DNA from: Escarpia spicata
Taxonomy: Eukaryota > Annelida > Polychaeta > Sabellida > Siboglinidae
Reading direction: 5' to 3'
Length of the DNA: 64,000 nt
NCBI GenBank assembly: GCA_963995525.1
Contig: OZ023205.1
Location: 56,137,174 to 56,201,173 of the forward strand
The notes beneath the pieces are model-generated. The model was not told the origin of the DNA. It worked only from the letters and a program-made list of their open reading frames with translations, and did no database searches. Of this stretch, positions 40,523 through 53,431 are shown in pieces; the stretch's first letter is position 1; every line of letters starts with the position of its first letter. Made by a program: the position numbers and the translations under genes.

Positions 40523-40718
40523 GTAAGTGGTTGCTGAGAATACATTGTCAGTTGTGCCAATACGTCCTGCTCATGCTTGTCACAAAAAGTGACAAAAGGG
40601 CATTGCAAAAAAATCAAATTCTCCATTATGATATGTTATGAAATCATAAGTTTAAGTAGTAATCCAATGTGTATTTTTGCACCACTAAACCATTTGCCAT
40701 TCATGTTAGACACACATG

Positions 40719-40724
<6 letters not shown>

Positions 40725-40791
<67 letters not shown>

Positions 40792-40792
40792 A
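40725..40792. repeat. CA microsatellite in intron 2 of the P-like element
   Basis: Run of ca repeats, preceded by cgcgcg. Confidence 0.95.
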
Positions 40793-41104
40793 AAACCTCA
40801 ATTTCTTCTGAGCTACCAAATAATTTCCATTATTCTTAGAGATATGACCCTGAAATATAGCACAACAATAAAGACTACAGCATTTTGTTCCTACTGTGCA
40901 TAGTCAAAAGCCATTTCTCAAACATTACTTGGAATACAGACTACTGATTCATTCATATGAATGGCTGTGGGATATATTAATTTGTTAACAATTCTTTGAT
41001 GTGATGTAGAATCAAGTCTATTCAGATCATGTTTCAATAAGTACCTCGTTCAGAGATAATTAACAATCACTACTGGTATTGCATAACATTTTATTATATT
41101 CTAG

Positions 41105-43344
41105 GTGACACAAGTAGCACTACTAGTGACAGTCCAAAACCTACTAGCAGCAAGACATGCCCTGATGACATATCGCCACCATCTGAAAGAAGCCATGAGC
41201 TGAAAGAAGCACAAAGGAAACTGCGCGCCATGCAGATAAGGGTGACATTGTTGCAAAAACAAATGAAGCGTGTGAAACGCGAGAAAAGGGAACTGATTAA
41301 GAATCACGCAAAGTGCATGGTTTCCTTACGCAAATTATTTACTGATGACCAGCTACGTGCACTAGGTAGAAAGAGCATGCGAGGTAGCAAATGGAGTGCT
41401 AATACTATAAAGAAAGCCTTGCAGTTGCGTTTTGCATGTGGGTCAACTGGATATGAACAGTTGTTAGAGCAACAGTTTCCCCTGCCGTCATTGCGCACGC
41501 TACGGAGAAAAATGCAGGGTGTTGTGTTTGAACCCGGTGTTCTAGATGAAGTGTTTAGTTCATTACAGTTGAAAGTACAACAGTGGAAATCGCAAGAATG
41601 CGAGTGTTGTTTGACCTTAGATGAAATGGCACTTACCTCCAGTGTCGAATTTGACCAAAGTAGTGGTAAATTACTAGGTGACATTACCCTGCCAGGCCAT
41701 ACCGGCAATGCTACTCATGGTCTCGTTTTTATGCTAGGTGGTGTAACAACTCGGTGGAAACAAATTGTTGGCTATCATTATACTGGGAACTCTATCAATG
41801 GGACTGCTCTTAAAGATATGGCCATAGATATAATCAAGCATGCAGCAGCTATAGGATTACATGTAGTTGCTGTGACTAGTGACATGGGTTCTGCAAACAG
41901 AAGCATGTCGAAGAGTTTTGGTGTTATATGCGGTAAACATAGTCGCACAGTTAATAAGGTACAACATCCGTGTGATCCATCCAGGGAGTTGTTCTTTATT
42001 GCTGATGTCCCGCATGTCATCAAAAACTTGAAAGCAGCCCTTGTCAGTGGTCAGACTATCACTCTTCCTGACTATGCTGTTGAAAGCAACAACTTGTGCA
42101 GCTCAGAGGTGAGCATTGCTCCAGTTAAGGCTTTAGCACAAAGTCAGGAAGATCAGCAGCTGAAGATTGCCCCAAAACTAACAAGTGCTGCTCTCAACCC
42201 TTCCCACTTTGATAAAATGAAAGTGTCGCACGCCCTTAATATATTTAGTAAATCAGTGTCAGCAGGAATTCATTTTCTAGTAGAATCGAACCATGCAGGT
42301 ACAAAGTCAGCTGACCTTGTAACTGCCTGGTTCATCGAACTGGTCAATAAGTGGTTCGACCTTATGTGCAGTCGACACCCTACAATGGCTCTAAGCAAAA
42401 TTAATCCCTCGGAGCATGCCAGTGCTATATCATTTCTCAAATCTGTCATCCAAGTTTTTACTGGAATACAAATTGGTAATAAGTGGAAACCTGTTCAAAC
42501 AGGTGTTATTCTATCAACACAGTCTATCATAGACATTCAGAATGAGTTACTTGACAAGGGCCACAGTTATCTGTTAACAGCTAGATTTACCCAGGATTGT
42601 CTAGAAAATCTGTTCAGCTGTGTACGCCTGAAAAACCCTGTTCCCTCTCCAGTTGAATTCAAATACGCATTGAAAATATTGACTGTTGCCCAGTTCCTGA
42701 AAACATCTACTACTGGAAATTATGAGAATGAGGAAGGAGAGTTTGTGGCAGACTTTCTTGATCAGCAGCAGGTCTCACCTAAGCTAGCAGAGTCAGACTT
42801 ACAGTTACAGCCAATGATCTTTTCTGAAGCGAAATCTGTGAAGGAACTTGGTAGTGCAGAAGAGAACAGCTTATACTACCTAGCTGGATACTGTGTATCA
42901 AAAATCCAGAAGCATGACAAAGTTTGTGACAATTGCATCTCGAGTGTTGTTAGTTCCACTGTTACATCTCTTGATGCTGCCAAACTAACTCAGTTTAAAG
43001 AGTATAAGGATGGCAGCCTTACCCATCCAACAAAACAAGCATTTCAGGTATTGTTGGCATGTGAAATGGTGTTTCGTCAACAGCATGAAAAACTTCTTAT
43101 GTCGCAAAGAAATGTAAAGGCATTCTTGGTGAATGTTTTTGAATTGGCAACTATGGAAGTCCAACTCCCACTTTGTCATACTATCAAACATAAGCTGATT
43201 GGGCGATATACTGTTGTTCGGCTGCATATATTTTCCAAGATGTTACGACTTGCAAGGAAGAATGCAAATTCAATGCATAAATCCGGTAGTGAACTTGGCA
43301 GTAAGAGTATGGCAATGAGACAGATGGTGAAACATATTAAATAG
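41105..43344 (+). CDS. P-element/THAP9-type transposase, catalytic exon
   Basis: Acceptor ctag at 41101-41104; two bases complete the split codon and the frame stays open to the TAA/TAG region at 43344 (704 codons counting from the first internal ATG at 41230). A basic coiled-coil segment (LLQKQMKRVKREKRE) precedes the RNase H-like domain. Candidate catalytic residues are Asp in LTLDEMAL, Asp in SDMGSANRS and Glu in TQDCLENLF; DVPHVIKNLKAAL matches the conserved P-family segment. The C-terminal YYLAGYCVSKI and CDNC are also family-like. Family reaction: cut-and-paste DNA transposition. The exon has no stop or frameshift, so it decayed little. Full-length protein is blocked only by the upstream donor defect, unless the exon is expressed alone. 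Confidence 0.92.
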
Positions 43345-44100
43345 AAATGTGACACGTTGCATTTATTTGCACTGTAAAGTTCATTTGTAGTTGTAGTAGT
43401 GATAGTTGTTGGCACCATGCTAAATGTCAACATTTCACCTTGTTAAATGTGTTAACTTTGTAAGTCAGTTAGATGTGAAGTTATGCAAGGTTGAATTGAC
43501 TGATTGAACCTTCAGGGTACTAAATTACCCGTGGTACGCATTGTATTTTCCAAGACGTTATAACAACAAGAAATAAAGCAAATTCACTGCATAAATCTGA
43601 TAGTGAACTGGGCAGTAAGAGTATGGCAATGGGACATATGGCGAAGCATTAAATAGAAATGTAACATGTTGCACCTGTTAGCACTGTAAGATTAATTTTG
43701 TCATTATGGCATTGTGGGCATCATGCTAAATGCCAACATGTTACTTCTCAAAAGTGTTACTTTGTAAGTCAATTACATATGAAGTTGTGAGTGGTTGAAT
43801 TGACCGAGAGGTTTAACATTGCAATCAAGTCTCTGAAATATTCAGGGTACTATATTACCTATTGTACGCATTGTATTCTCCAAGATGTTAAGAATTGCAA
43901 AAATGCCAATACACTGCATAAATCTGGTAATGAACGTGGCAGTAAGATTCGTGTTGGCATTATGGAGTTCAGACACATTGCTAAATGCCAACAGTTCACC
44001 TTGTTAAAAGTGTTACTTTGTAAGTCAATTACATGTGAAAATGTGTATGTGCAGCTTTGAGAATAAAGGTATTCGATTTTGCCAATATGTGTTAAATATG
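43224..44100 (+). repeat. Three tandem copies of the transposase 3' end (~320 bp each)
   Basis: The end of the coding exon and its 3' flank (ttttccaagatgtta through gtaagtca) recur at ~43536 and ~43867. Copies 2 and 3 carry recognisable but mutated versions of the C-terminal codons (CATAAATCTGG, GGCAGTAAGA). Only the first copy is coding. Confidence 0.85.
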
Positions 44101-45056
44101 TACATACTACAGTGCATTTTGGATATGTTGAACTTCCAGGGACCCGTGGCAATACTTCTAGTTATCAGAAACTCCACTAATCAAGATCTGTTTTATGGTC
44201 TTATATGACTGGGACTAAAGAGAAAGATCGACATAAGCAAAAGTCAACTAAAATGACAGTTTGAGTTATCTGAAGCGCACTGTATATATTTAAACAGGGT
44301 CCCATAGAGACACAGTCATGCTGAGTGCTACTACTGTATATTAATATGTTGCCTACTGGTCTGTATAATAATAACCAATACCATAACAACATCATATTCG
44401 TTTAACAGAGGAGCAAACTTTCTCAATCTTTATGCAATGTTCACAGAGACACATCATCCCATTAACAAGCTGTAAGGCTTATACACCAACTCTCCACCCT
44501 TTCAAAGTGATGCACAAAATATCTTTAAAAAATATTTAAACATATTATATTGTTATATTAAGAAATATCTTTACTTCTAATTTTAATGTATGACATGTAG
44601 ACCATTTTAATATGTGTGTATGTATATATATATATAAAATACTTTTATTTTCATGCATTGTGCGTATACAAATTATTAAGTATACTCATGACTGGGAAAT
44701 TTGTACCAGGTCAAAAACTGTATCACTGAAATCTCGCCATTCCTGATCCTCTTACCTTTTTTGTGATCAGATTTATTGTTAAAACGACCTAAAATATTAG
44801 GATGCACGATTTATGTTCCCACCACACCAGTATATAAATAAATATTCATTAAACTGCTATAATAGAGAATACGTATGAAAACATTTCGTAAAAGTAGCAT
44901 AACTAATATTAATCAGTCATCCATACATGCGTAGACATGTGTGTAGTAATAATTAGACATAACGTGATGTATATGTAACGTTATCAGCTGTGCACTGAAT
45001 CACTGTTGCAGCTGCTGCGCTGCAACTGGACCGAAAATGGCGCCCATGTTTTCAAT
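44101..45056. other. 3' region of the P-like element
   Basis: AT-rich, no ORF of note; AATAAA-like words occur near 44060-44066. It ends in the subterminal and terminal inverted repeats. Confidence 0.6.
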
Positions 45057-45085
45057 TGGCCAAACTCTATATATCAATGGCTCTG

Positions 45086-45093
45086 GCTATAAC
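45086..45093. repeat. Target-site duplication, right (GCTATAAC)
   Basis: Direct copy of 38263-38270. Confidence 0.93.
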
Positions 45094-45399
45094 ACTGTTA
45101 CTGCGCGTTAGCGGTGTGCGCTATGCAGCGGTGTCGCCCTCAGCGACCGGACGTGAAACGTTTGATGAGTTGTGTTGCCTCCTGGTGACCAGTTGTGTAG
45201 CGCGCGGAGTGATACACAGATGTATCACCGTGACGGCATGCGTGAATCTCGTGACGATGCCGGATCGGGTTTTGGGTTGCGGGCACAGCCGTTAACGACG
45301 TAGACTCTACGCTATTCGGCACTTTACAGTTTCAAAGTTCATGATTCTGATGATCACTGTTACCGCTGTTTTATGTATCCCGACGCTGCCACCACAAAG
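45094..45399 (-). pseudogene. Gypsy 5' leader and gag N-terminal fragment
   Basis: Minus-strand DNA between the 5' LTR and the transposon. Frames have stops; one open stretch runs 45322-45140. The first bases after the LTR contain TGGTGGCAGCGTCGGG (45379-45394), a candidate primer-binding site for reverse transcription. Confidence 0.6.
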
Positions 45400-45553
45400 T
45401 GATAGTTCGCTTCTATGCTACGCTAATTCACTCTTCCAGATACTCCGATTCCACGCACAAGTCAATACACAGTTGTAGGCGATTCACCAACTGGCGGTTT
45501 ACTACTCATATGATACAACATAGTTCCTAGCCTAGTTATGAGGTATCACAACA
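45400..45553 (-). repeat. 5' LTR of the Gypsy element
   Basis: 154 bp, same length as the 3' LTR and differing at four positions, so insertion is fairly recent though not current. Confidence 0.9.
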
Positions 45554-46079
45554 TTAATTAGTGCAAACAGTGAATGTTCCAATAAGTATCTAATTTGAAC
45601 AGCTGGTAACCAGTGCGACATTGTGATTGTATGTTGAGTAGTGTGGAGCAAAGCGCACACCTTTATCGACAAAGACGATTTAAATACTTATTTTCTCTAA
45701 GGCAGAAACGGTTAACATTATTCACATTATCTAATCTAAAATTAATAGTATTATAATTACTGAACCGTTGAAACTACATAACAAACAAAAATACTATTTT
45801 ACTAAGAGTACTAAATGTACATTTGCAAACTTCACTATGGAAGAAAACGTAACCTCGGTGCACTTTGACCCAATTAATGTACATTGTATGGTATGCTAGT
45901 TTTAAATACATATTTATAAACATTCATTACAGATGTCGGTGTATTGAACCTATTAATGTCCAATATTTGTCATTATTCCCTATTGAGGCCGTTGTATTGT
46001 ATAATTATAACAATTACGTCAATGCAAATTCCTTCCTTAATTTAATGAAAAGATGTCAATATAAATTGATAACCTGATG
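45554..46079. other. AT-rich non-coding stretch
   Basis: No recognisable feature between the Gypsy element and the partial zinc-finger copy. Confidence 0.5.
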
Positions 46080-47355
<1,276 letters not shown>

Positions 47356-47860
47356 CATATGTGTCTGTAAACTACCATTCGTTGTGAACTTTCCTCCACA
47401 GGTGTCACATCTGAAGGGTTTCTTGCCAGTGTGAATGCGCATATGACTCTTTAAACCACCACTCTGTGTGAACTGTGCTCCACAGGTGTCACATTTGAAG
47501 GGTTTTTCACCAGTGTGAATGCGCAGATGTCTTCGTAAATAACTCATCACTGAGAAGAGTGCTCCACACGTGTCACATTTAAAGGGTTTCTCACCAGTGT
47601 GAATGCGCATGTGGACCTTTAAACTCGATTTTTTGGCAAAGTGCGCTCCGCAAGTTTCACATGTGACTGACCACTTCCGATCTCCAAGGACTTTCCTTTT
47701 CTCTATACCACTACTCATTGCAACTGGTGCTCCTCCAGTGACACGATCAATGTTTTCTTGTCCGTGGTGGCAAATATGTGTACAATCTTTGTCTTGACTC
47801 AAGGTCCTACATCAAGTTGATTCATTGTCCTTTTCTGTAAACAGATGTTACTGTTTCTAG
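47356..47860 (-). repeat. 505-bp patch identical to zinc-finger copy 2 (fingers 1-4 and leader)
   Basis: As read by eye there is no difference from 24020-24524 for 505 bp. The left edge at 47355/47356 is abrupt, and beyond 47860 mismatches appear at several percent. The patch begins inside finger 4 and gives an open frame 47802-47353 that is a four-finger fragment. Confidence 0.85.
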
Positions 47861-49500
47861 AATTGTAGAAGTGACACAACTTGTTAGCTGTTGTCGGTGT
47901 GAGTAAGTCGTCACAGTGTCATCACTTCATTGTAGACACTTCTGACACAAATGTCACAGATGATGCTCCAGTCACCTGAAACAAGATCCAACTAGTTATT
48001 ATAAGTACAGGCATTGTGAATGATCATTTGCAATTAAGTTGGTTTGAATGCTTAATTATAATTACAGTAAACCTCGACTAAGTCGGATTCGCCTAAGGCG
48101 GATCTTCGCTCAACTCGGATAGAATTCAGAGGAACCGTTGATATATAATGTATTTCCTATAAAAATCTTTGTTTAAGTCGGATTTTATAAGTCGGTTCTT
48201 CGCCTATCTCGGACTAACTGAGTCGGTCCATTTGATCCGAGATAATGTGTTTTTCCTCGCCTAAGTCGGATCGCAGTACTCAACAAAATCACTTGGCTTC
48301 TTGGAGTATATGTACCAGATGAACTAAGAAATGAAATGGCTATTCCAAGAAAAGCTAATGGACCCTGCCACGCTGGAAACTAGAGGCATAAGAAGGAGTC
48401 GCACCTTTCTCAAGACGTGGTTTGACTTTCGGCAACAGTGAGATCGAAGAGTTGACCGACAAGTGCAAGGACATCCTCATGAGGTAGTCGCAACAAAGAC
48501 TTGCGCAGAGCAGCACGACTGACATGACAATTAATAATAAGTATTAAGCTATAATCTTAGAGATTCGTGCCAAAATGAAGCACAACTCTGTTACATAGTA
48601 CTGCGTAATGGTGTGTGTTGATTGTGCACAAAAACATGTGCAGCATTACCGCAGTATCCAGTTACTTTGAAACATTTGTATTCATAAGTGCCTAAGGGCT
48701 TCTACAGGGCTACCTTTGGTGTTAGCATTGGGATATATCATCTTCTGTTAAGTCGGGTTTTCGCATAACTGGGATTAAATCACTCGGTCCGATTGAATTG
48801 ACTTAGACCCGGTTTACTGTATGCTAAATACAGGTATAAAAAGGGCTTTCTCTGGTATCGCTTACGTTTTATGATTGGTGGGTCAAATACCTAAATAACA
48901 AATGTGTGGTAATTCCATTGCTTTACCGAGAATGTCTACTTTGACAGGGTCGATTAGAGCGATTCCGGGGTATTTGTTTTGTTGCAGACGGGTCGGGACA
49001 TTCATTTCAACCCTTGATATATTGATTAATATTCGTGACAAAAACTTTCTACTACACGTACAGGTACATGTATGGCACACTATGGTATATGGGTGATACA
49101 TTGTGCAAAAAATACAAAACTATAAATTGCTAATACAGAGGTATGTATCAGCAATACGGACAGAACGAAAAAGTGCAGTAACATTTAGGTGGTAGTGGTG
49201 TACATTAAAATTATCTTCTGTTAACAAAGGTGTTACCTACTGACCTACATCAGTAGATAACGTAATCATGTTTCTAGGTAGATATGTTAAATATTTTAAA
49301 AAACAACACAGTAGTAACCAAGTTTCGTTTAGTGGAAAACAATCGTTGCGGACGGGACAACTGAAATTGTTGCGGACAGGACATTTTGGCACTATAGCTA
49401 AAAACTGCCTGTGGGTAACTAAAATATCAAACAAATGGCAAACAAACTGGTGTATGCCATTAACAGTACACAATGCATACAATTAATTATACGTAATGCC
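47861..49500. repeat. Diverged fourth copy of the unit's right flank
   Basis: 47861-47985 and ~49150-49270 match the 5' flank of zinc-finger copies (for example attatcttctgttaa-aa-ggtgttacctac and catcagtagataacgtaat, compare 25033-25085), more diverged than copies 1-3. Between them lies a pogo-like insertion. On the minus strand, cttgtttcag precedes an open exon-like stretch (SIICDICVRSVYNEVMTL) near 47890-47980. Confidence 0.65.
48065..48819. mobile_element. pogo/Tigger-like element, non-autonomous (755 bp)
   Basis: Begins CAGTAAACCTCGACTAAGTC and ends in the related complement GACTTAGACCCGGTTTACTG, flanked by TA on both sides (48063-48064, 48820-48821). The interior repeats taagtcgga-type words. 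No intact transposase ORF. Confidence 0.85.
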
Positions 49501-50185
49501 ATACGTTAAATAAAAAAATGGGCCAAGAGGCCATGAAGTCCTTTTAACTATATTGTGAGTTTGTCATTATTAATGAAATGTTTTTTGTGAATCCAATTTA
49601 CAGATCATTCAGATTTATGATGGATGTGTTGACATGTTTAGCAGTTCTCTAGACTATATGCCTGCCAGTGAAGATACACCTGGAAATAATGTATTCGAGT
49701 AGACCATTTCGTGAATATTGTATACATTAGTTAATGTGTTATTACAAAATACTTTTTAATACCGATACTCTGCTGTTTAGGCCGATTTCCAGTGGTTGTA
49801 GGAACCTTGCAGGAGAGTTGGTGAGCTGCAATCTCGCGAGATGGGACCGCCGTAGGAGTTGTACTAGATGCGTGCATTCTTAACGTGTGTTCTCAGCCAG
49901 ACTCTGTTTCCCGGGGAAGTGACGCAGCCTGGAGAGAGTCAGTTATACGAGACAAGTGTTTCTATATTAGGGATGTCATTGACAATTTAGATTGCAGATA
50001 TATATCGCAGATATAGGTTGTTTTATATTTTTATCATATGGCGGAAGTCAGGAGAAAGTGAAATTTGAAAACATTATAAAAAAAATTAAAGTACTTTTTG
50101 AGATATTATTTTTGGAAAAATGTAAACGTTAACAAAATTTCTGATTGTAAGCCTATCTCTTATACAGTGCTGACGAACTGAAAAA
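49501..50185. repeat. Non-coding stretch with a dispersed repeat at ~49840-49960
   Basis: gatgggaccgccgtaggagt through gagagagtcagtta is a relative of 26590-26740. Nothing else recognised. Confidence 0.5.
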
Positions 50186-50189
50186 TGGT

Positions 50190-50353
50190 ACCAAAACGCG
50201 TGTGCCCATTTCTCGTTGAAGTGAATGCCCCCAGGCCTTAACACTGGCCCGATGGCCCGGCGCCTTTTTTGAAGATGTCGGGCCAGTTCGGGCCACTGGT
50301 TTCCAATTCTCGAACGCCGCCGAGACGAAGCGGCGGTCACGGCACGACCGCAT
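50190..50353 (-). pseudogene. Possible hAT-type transposase N-terminal fragment
   Basis: The minus strand reads RRFVSAAFENWKPVART, then HRASVKAWGHSLQ, reminiscent of the FV-GF-NWK ... H--S--H segment at the zinc-finger end of hAT transposases. It is G+C-rich compared with its surroundings and very short. Weak call. Confidence 0.3.
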
Positions 50354-50359
50354 CGGGGA

Positions 50360-51224
50360 TCAGATGCAGTTCGCCAGAATTATTAGACCCGACTCAGTTA
50401 TTGGACACTGTAAACATAACGTAGATACTAATTCTGATCAATAATGAGTCCAGTCTCCAACACTTATCATGCGGACGACGGCATACAAAACCATCGAATA
50501 CATTTTCTAACCACCGGCAGCGCAGGTTTTTATGACGAGAGACGTCATTTTGTAAAGTCCCGCCGCGTCCCTTGGACACACTTTGTACGGTGGTTGGAAG
50601 CTGCCTCGACTTTAGAACTAGGCACGCTTTTTCTTCTCTAGATATGTGAAAGGAATACAGCTTAAATCCAAATTTAACTAGTGGCTAAAGTGACAGAAAC
50701 CAAATGCAACGCTGCGTCAGCAAGGGCAACGTGAAGGCCACCTATTTTGGGTGGTGCCACCTATCGAATGAACTGTGAACTAGTATAATGCATTGAATGA
50801 CCTGTGCATGAAAACAGCGTCAACTCAACTACCGACTGACTAGCTGTCGTCACACTGGCCACTTTATTTAAACTTATCAAATACTGTATATATGCATCTG
50901 AGTATACACTTGAACATATTACAACATTATTAGCTTTGGACATCTCACTTTGAACAATCAATGTGTGTATAGTAACTTCTAACAATTTTTTTGGTAAATG
51001 AAAAAGACTACTACTGTTTCGTACCTCATTATCAGCGTATTTTTGACGGAAACACAACATCCGGGCCAGTAACGTTCACAGGCGGGCTACTAACTTTTCA
51101 AATCTCTGGCCCCCTGTTTCAAGTTGCAGTGAAATCAATAATCCTAAAATACTAATGATGTTAATATAATTTTAAAGAAACACATTTTGACCAATGCGTT
51201 GTTGATCTGTATTTTCTGTCAAGA
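50360..51224. other. Non-coding stretch
   Basis: Short ORFs (50444-50641, 51060-50761) without recognisable motifs. Confidence 0.4.
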
Positions 51225-51507
51225 GATGCAACTTAAGTAAATATTTGTTGATTATTATCTATGAAAATTGAACTTCCTAAACTGTAATTATCTGACAAAA
51301 TAGTACATGTCTTAAGACTTAACTAACCAAAATACTAAAATTATAAATTCATTCTTCACAGCACAAATAGCATGGAATCACCCGTTACCAAGTAAATTCG
51401 ATGACATACCTCAGCTAAATTTGTAGTGGAAAGCAATGTTTTTGATATCTTGAAAAATACAACAACAACAAATGTAACTCATGTTAAATACACATTACTA
51501 ACTAATA

Positions 51508-51570
<63 letters not shown>

Positions 51571-51605
51571 GTGAGACAGGGCATTATTTGCAATTAATTT
51601 TCTAA
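51225..51605. repeat. Dispersed repeat copy B (no LINE insertion), with AT microsatellite
   Basis: Matches both halves of 26750-28090 without the LINE; an (AT)n run at 51522-51569 lies near the right end. Confidence 0.75.
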
Positions 51606-52320
51606 AATAAACTTAAAAGTAGGGATGTCAACAGAATCCGTTAAGATTGTCAACTTGTTTCCACGTGTTAATGCATTGGTTATAAATTTTGTTTCATCAT
51701 TTTTTTTTAATACATTGCACTGTAACGAAGCAGGAAGCCCAACTGTGTTGCAACCCACAAAACTATACTTGAAAATGTTGTATACTCTGGCGGAAGTGTA
51801 CTAGCCGCGAAGACAAAAACAGGTAGTGATGCGGCCGAACTTCTTTCTGGTGTAACTTCTCGGTGCCACCTCCATTTTAATTATTGTTGTCGCTGAACGT
51901 TCGAGTGAATTAACATCGCATTAAATTGTATTGTTGATGAGCGCATTTGTAAAGTACACGTCACTTGAGTTCCCGTCAACTTCAAGGCCCTCGGGGCCGT
52001 ATAATTCGCGGAAATCGTACAATAATTGTTGTGCGTCAACGCAGTTATTGCTGGTAGGTAAGGTACTGACCAAAGTCTGCACGTGAAGCTGAAGACATTA
52101 TTTTTTACGAAGTGGTTATTCTTCCAGTTGCCGTAACCCAGATTTGGACAGCTATTCTTCCGTGAGTTGGGCCGCGCATGCGCCGTAAGCGTATTTCGTC
52201 ATAGTACAGCCGCGCATGCGCAGGTTCGGCGCATTTCACAAAATGGAAGTTAGGAAAGAGTTCGTGGGTGTCAATGTCGGTGATAAATTGTCTTCCTGTT
52301 CGCAATTTTCCGATAAAATC
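51606..52320. other. Region with promoter-like CpG-richer DNA upstream of the candidate gene
   Basis: GC content and CpG rise at ~51770-52230 (for example ccctcggggcc, ccgcgcatgcgc twice). No clear core promoter. Could serve the transcript below. Confidence 0.35.
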
Positions 52321-53073
52321 AAATAAGTTCAAGATGATAGTTTTGTGCAAATGTATTTGTGCGAATCAAAAACCATTGACGGTGCCAAACAGCGTATGCC
52401 GAACATTGTAGGAAAGGCAAATCCCGATGTGAAGTATACTGGCTTGGGCAATATTCGGTGGAAAATTGTACATGTCCGAAGAAAGCAAAGGCGCCAGAGC
52501 CACATCACAGTAAGTCTGCTTATTTAAGTAATTATATTATCTTTGAATGTAATAACCCTGTTTGAGGGTACTATGTAGTCAGCCAACAAATTGTTTTAGC
52601 CGTTACTCGTTTGAATGAAGATGCACGTCACTGTCTGTGCCGAGGCTAAGGGCATGGCTAAGCCTTACTAAGCGTGAGATGTGCCTGTGGCTATGCGTAG
52701 ACTAACAAATGTCTTGTTTTTGTTTGCCGTACCGTAAAACTTGAATGTCCACGTTATATACCGTTTCAAACGTTGGGTAAGTTAGTGACATCAATTTATT
52801 GACATTCGTGCACATGCATGTACGTATTGAAAATGAATATTCACGTATAAATGTTGTCTATTCCTGTCAGCAAATTTCATGTTAAAAGTGACATCAACTG
52901 ATTGACATTCCTATTTTGTTTTCAGTCGGTGCAGTACATGATCAGCCAACGATGAAGCTTGATGACCCGGTCGAACTTCTTGCATCTTCGTTACAGAGTC
53001 CTTAAACTTTAAAGACTAGTAAATGTGTACCACATTGTATTTGCCGTAGTAGTTATATCTTTTGAAATAAAAA
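52321..53073 (+). CDS. Candidate small two-exon gene of unknown function
   Basis: An exon ends with a good donor (CACA|gtaagt at 52510) and a second begins after tttgttttcag at 52926; AATAAA follows at 53066-53071. Two frames are possible. The one I prefer joins CPKKAKAPEPHH to IGAVHDQPTMKLDDPVEL and stops at LQSP; upstream it is Cys-rich (EHCRKGKSRCE, ENCTC) but meets a TGA near 52377, so its start exon or initiator is not seen. The alternative from ATG 52345 gives a short basic peptide ending in SQR. I do not recognise either. It could also be a non-coding spliced RNA. Confidence 0.35.
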
Positions 53074-53431
53074 AGTAGGTAGTTCAACTCAGAATGCGTT
53101 AACAACAGGTCTGCCTTTTCCTGAAGTAAAACCAAACACCGAATAAGTGGGTTATTAATTATAATTCCATGAATGTTTTAATGTGCATAAATGTACTTGT
53201 TATTTTGGTAAGTACAATTGGGAGTTACAAATCACTCATTACAGTACGTAAAAATGTCTTGGTTTTTCTCCATATATAACTATTTACCTGGTATTGTATT
53301 TATTCAGATTCCAACATGTCCAGTTGACCCAGTAACAGGACTGATAACTGAAACAATACATATAAATAATAAAACAATAATAGAATAATAATAATAAAAA
53401 CGATAAGAACAATAAGGACCTAAAAACCACA
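53074..53431. other. AT-rich non-coding stretch up to copy 3
   Basis: Nothing recognised; includes an aataataataa-rich patch near 53370. Confidence 0.5.

Larger units (their letters stand above)
38271..45085 (+). mobile_element. P-element/THAP9-like DNA transposon, 6815 bp, nested in Gypsy gag
   Basis: Perfect 29-bp terminal inverted repeats begin CAGAGCCATTGATATATAG (38271-38299 and 45057-45085), flanked by the 8-bp duplication GCTATAAC. A 16-bp subterminal inverted repeat (cgccattttcggtcca, 38337-38352 and its complement 45027-45042) echoes the internal repeats of Drosophila P. Inside, on the plus strand, are a THAP zinc-finger exon, a second THAP/linker exon and a long catalytic exon. Intron 1 has been enlarged by a LINE fragment. 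All ends are exact, so the element inserted after the Gypsy copy did. Confidence 0.95.
33349..45553 (-). mobile_element. Ty3/Gypsy LTR retrotransposon, complete ends, defective, with nested insertion
   Basis: Two 154-bp LTRs (33349-33502 and 45400-45553), both starting TG and ending CA in element orientation, differ at four positions as read by eye. Between them on the minus strand lie gag, a retropepsin, reverse transcriptase, RNase H and integrase in Ty3/Gypsy order. A polypurine tract abuts the 3' LTR and a candidate primer-binding site follows the 5' LTR. Removing the 6.8 kb P-like element and one target-site copy leaves ~5.4 kb, a normal Gypsy length. Coding regions carry several stops and frameshifts, so this copy is not autonomous. 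The five bases outside the two LTRs do not match, so no target duplication is evident. Confidence 0.92.
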
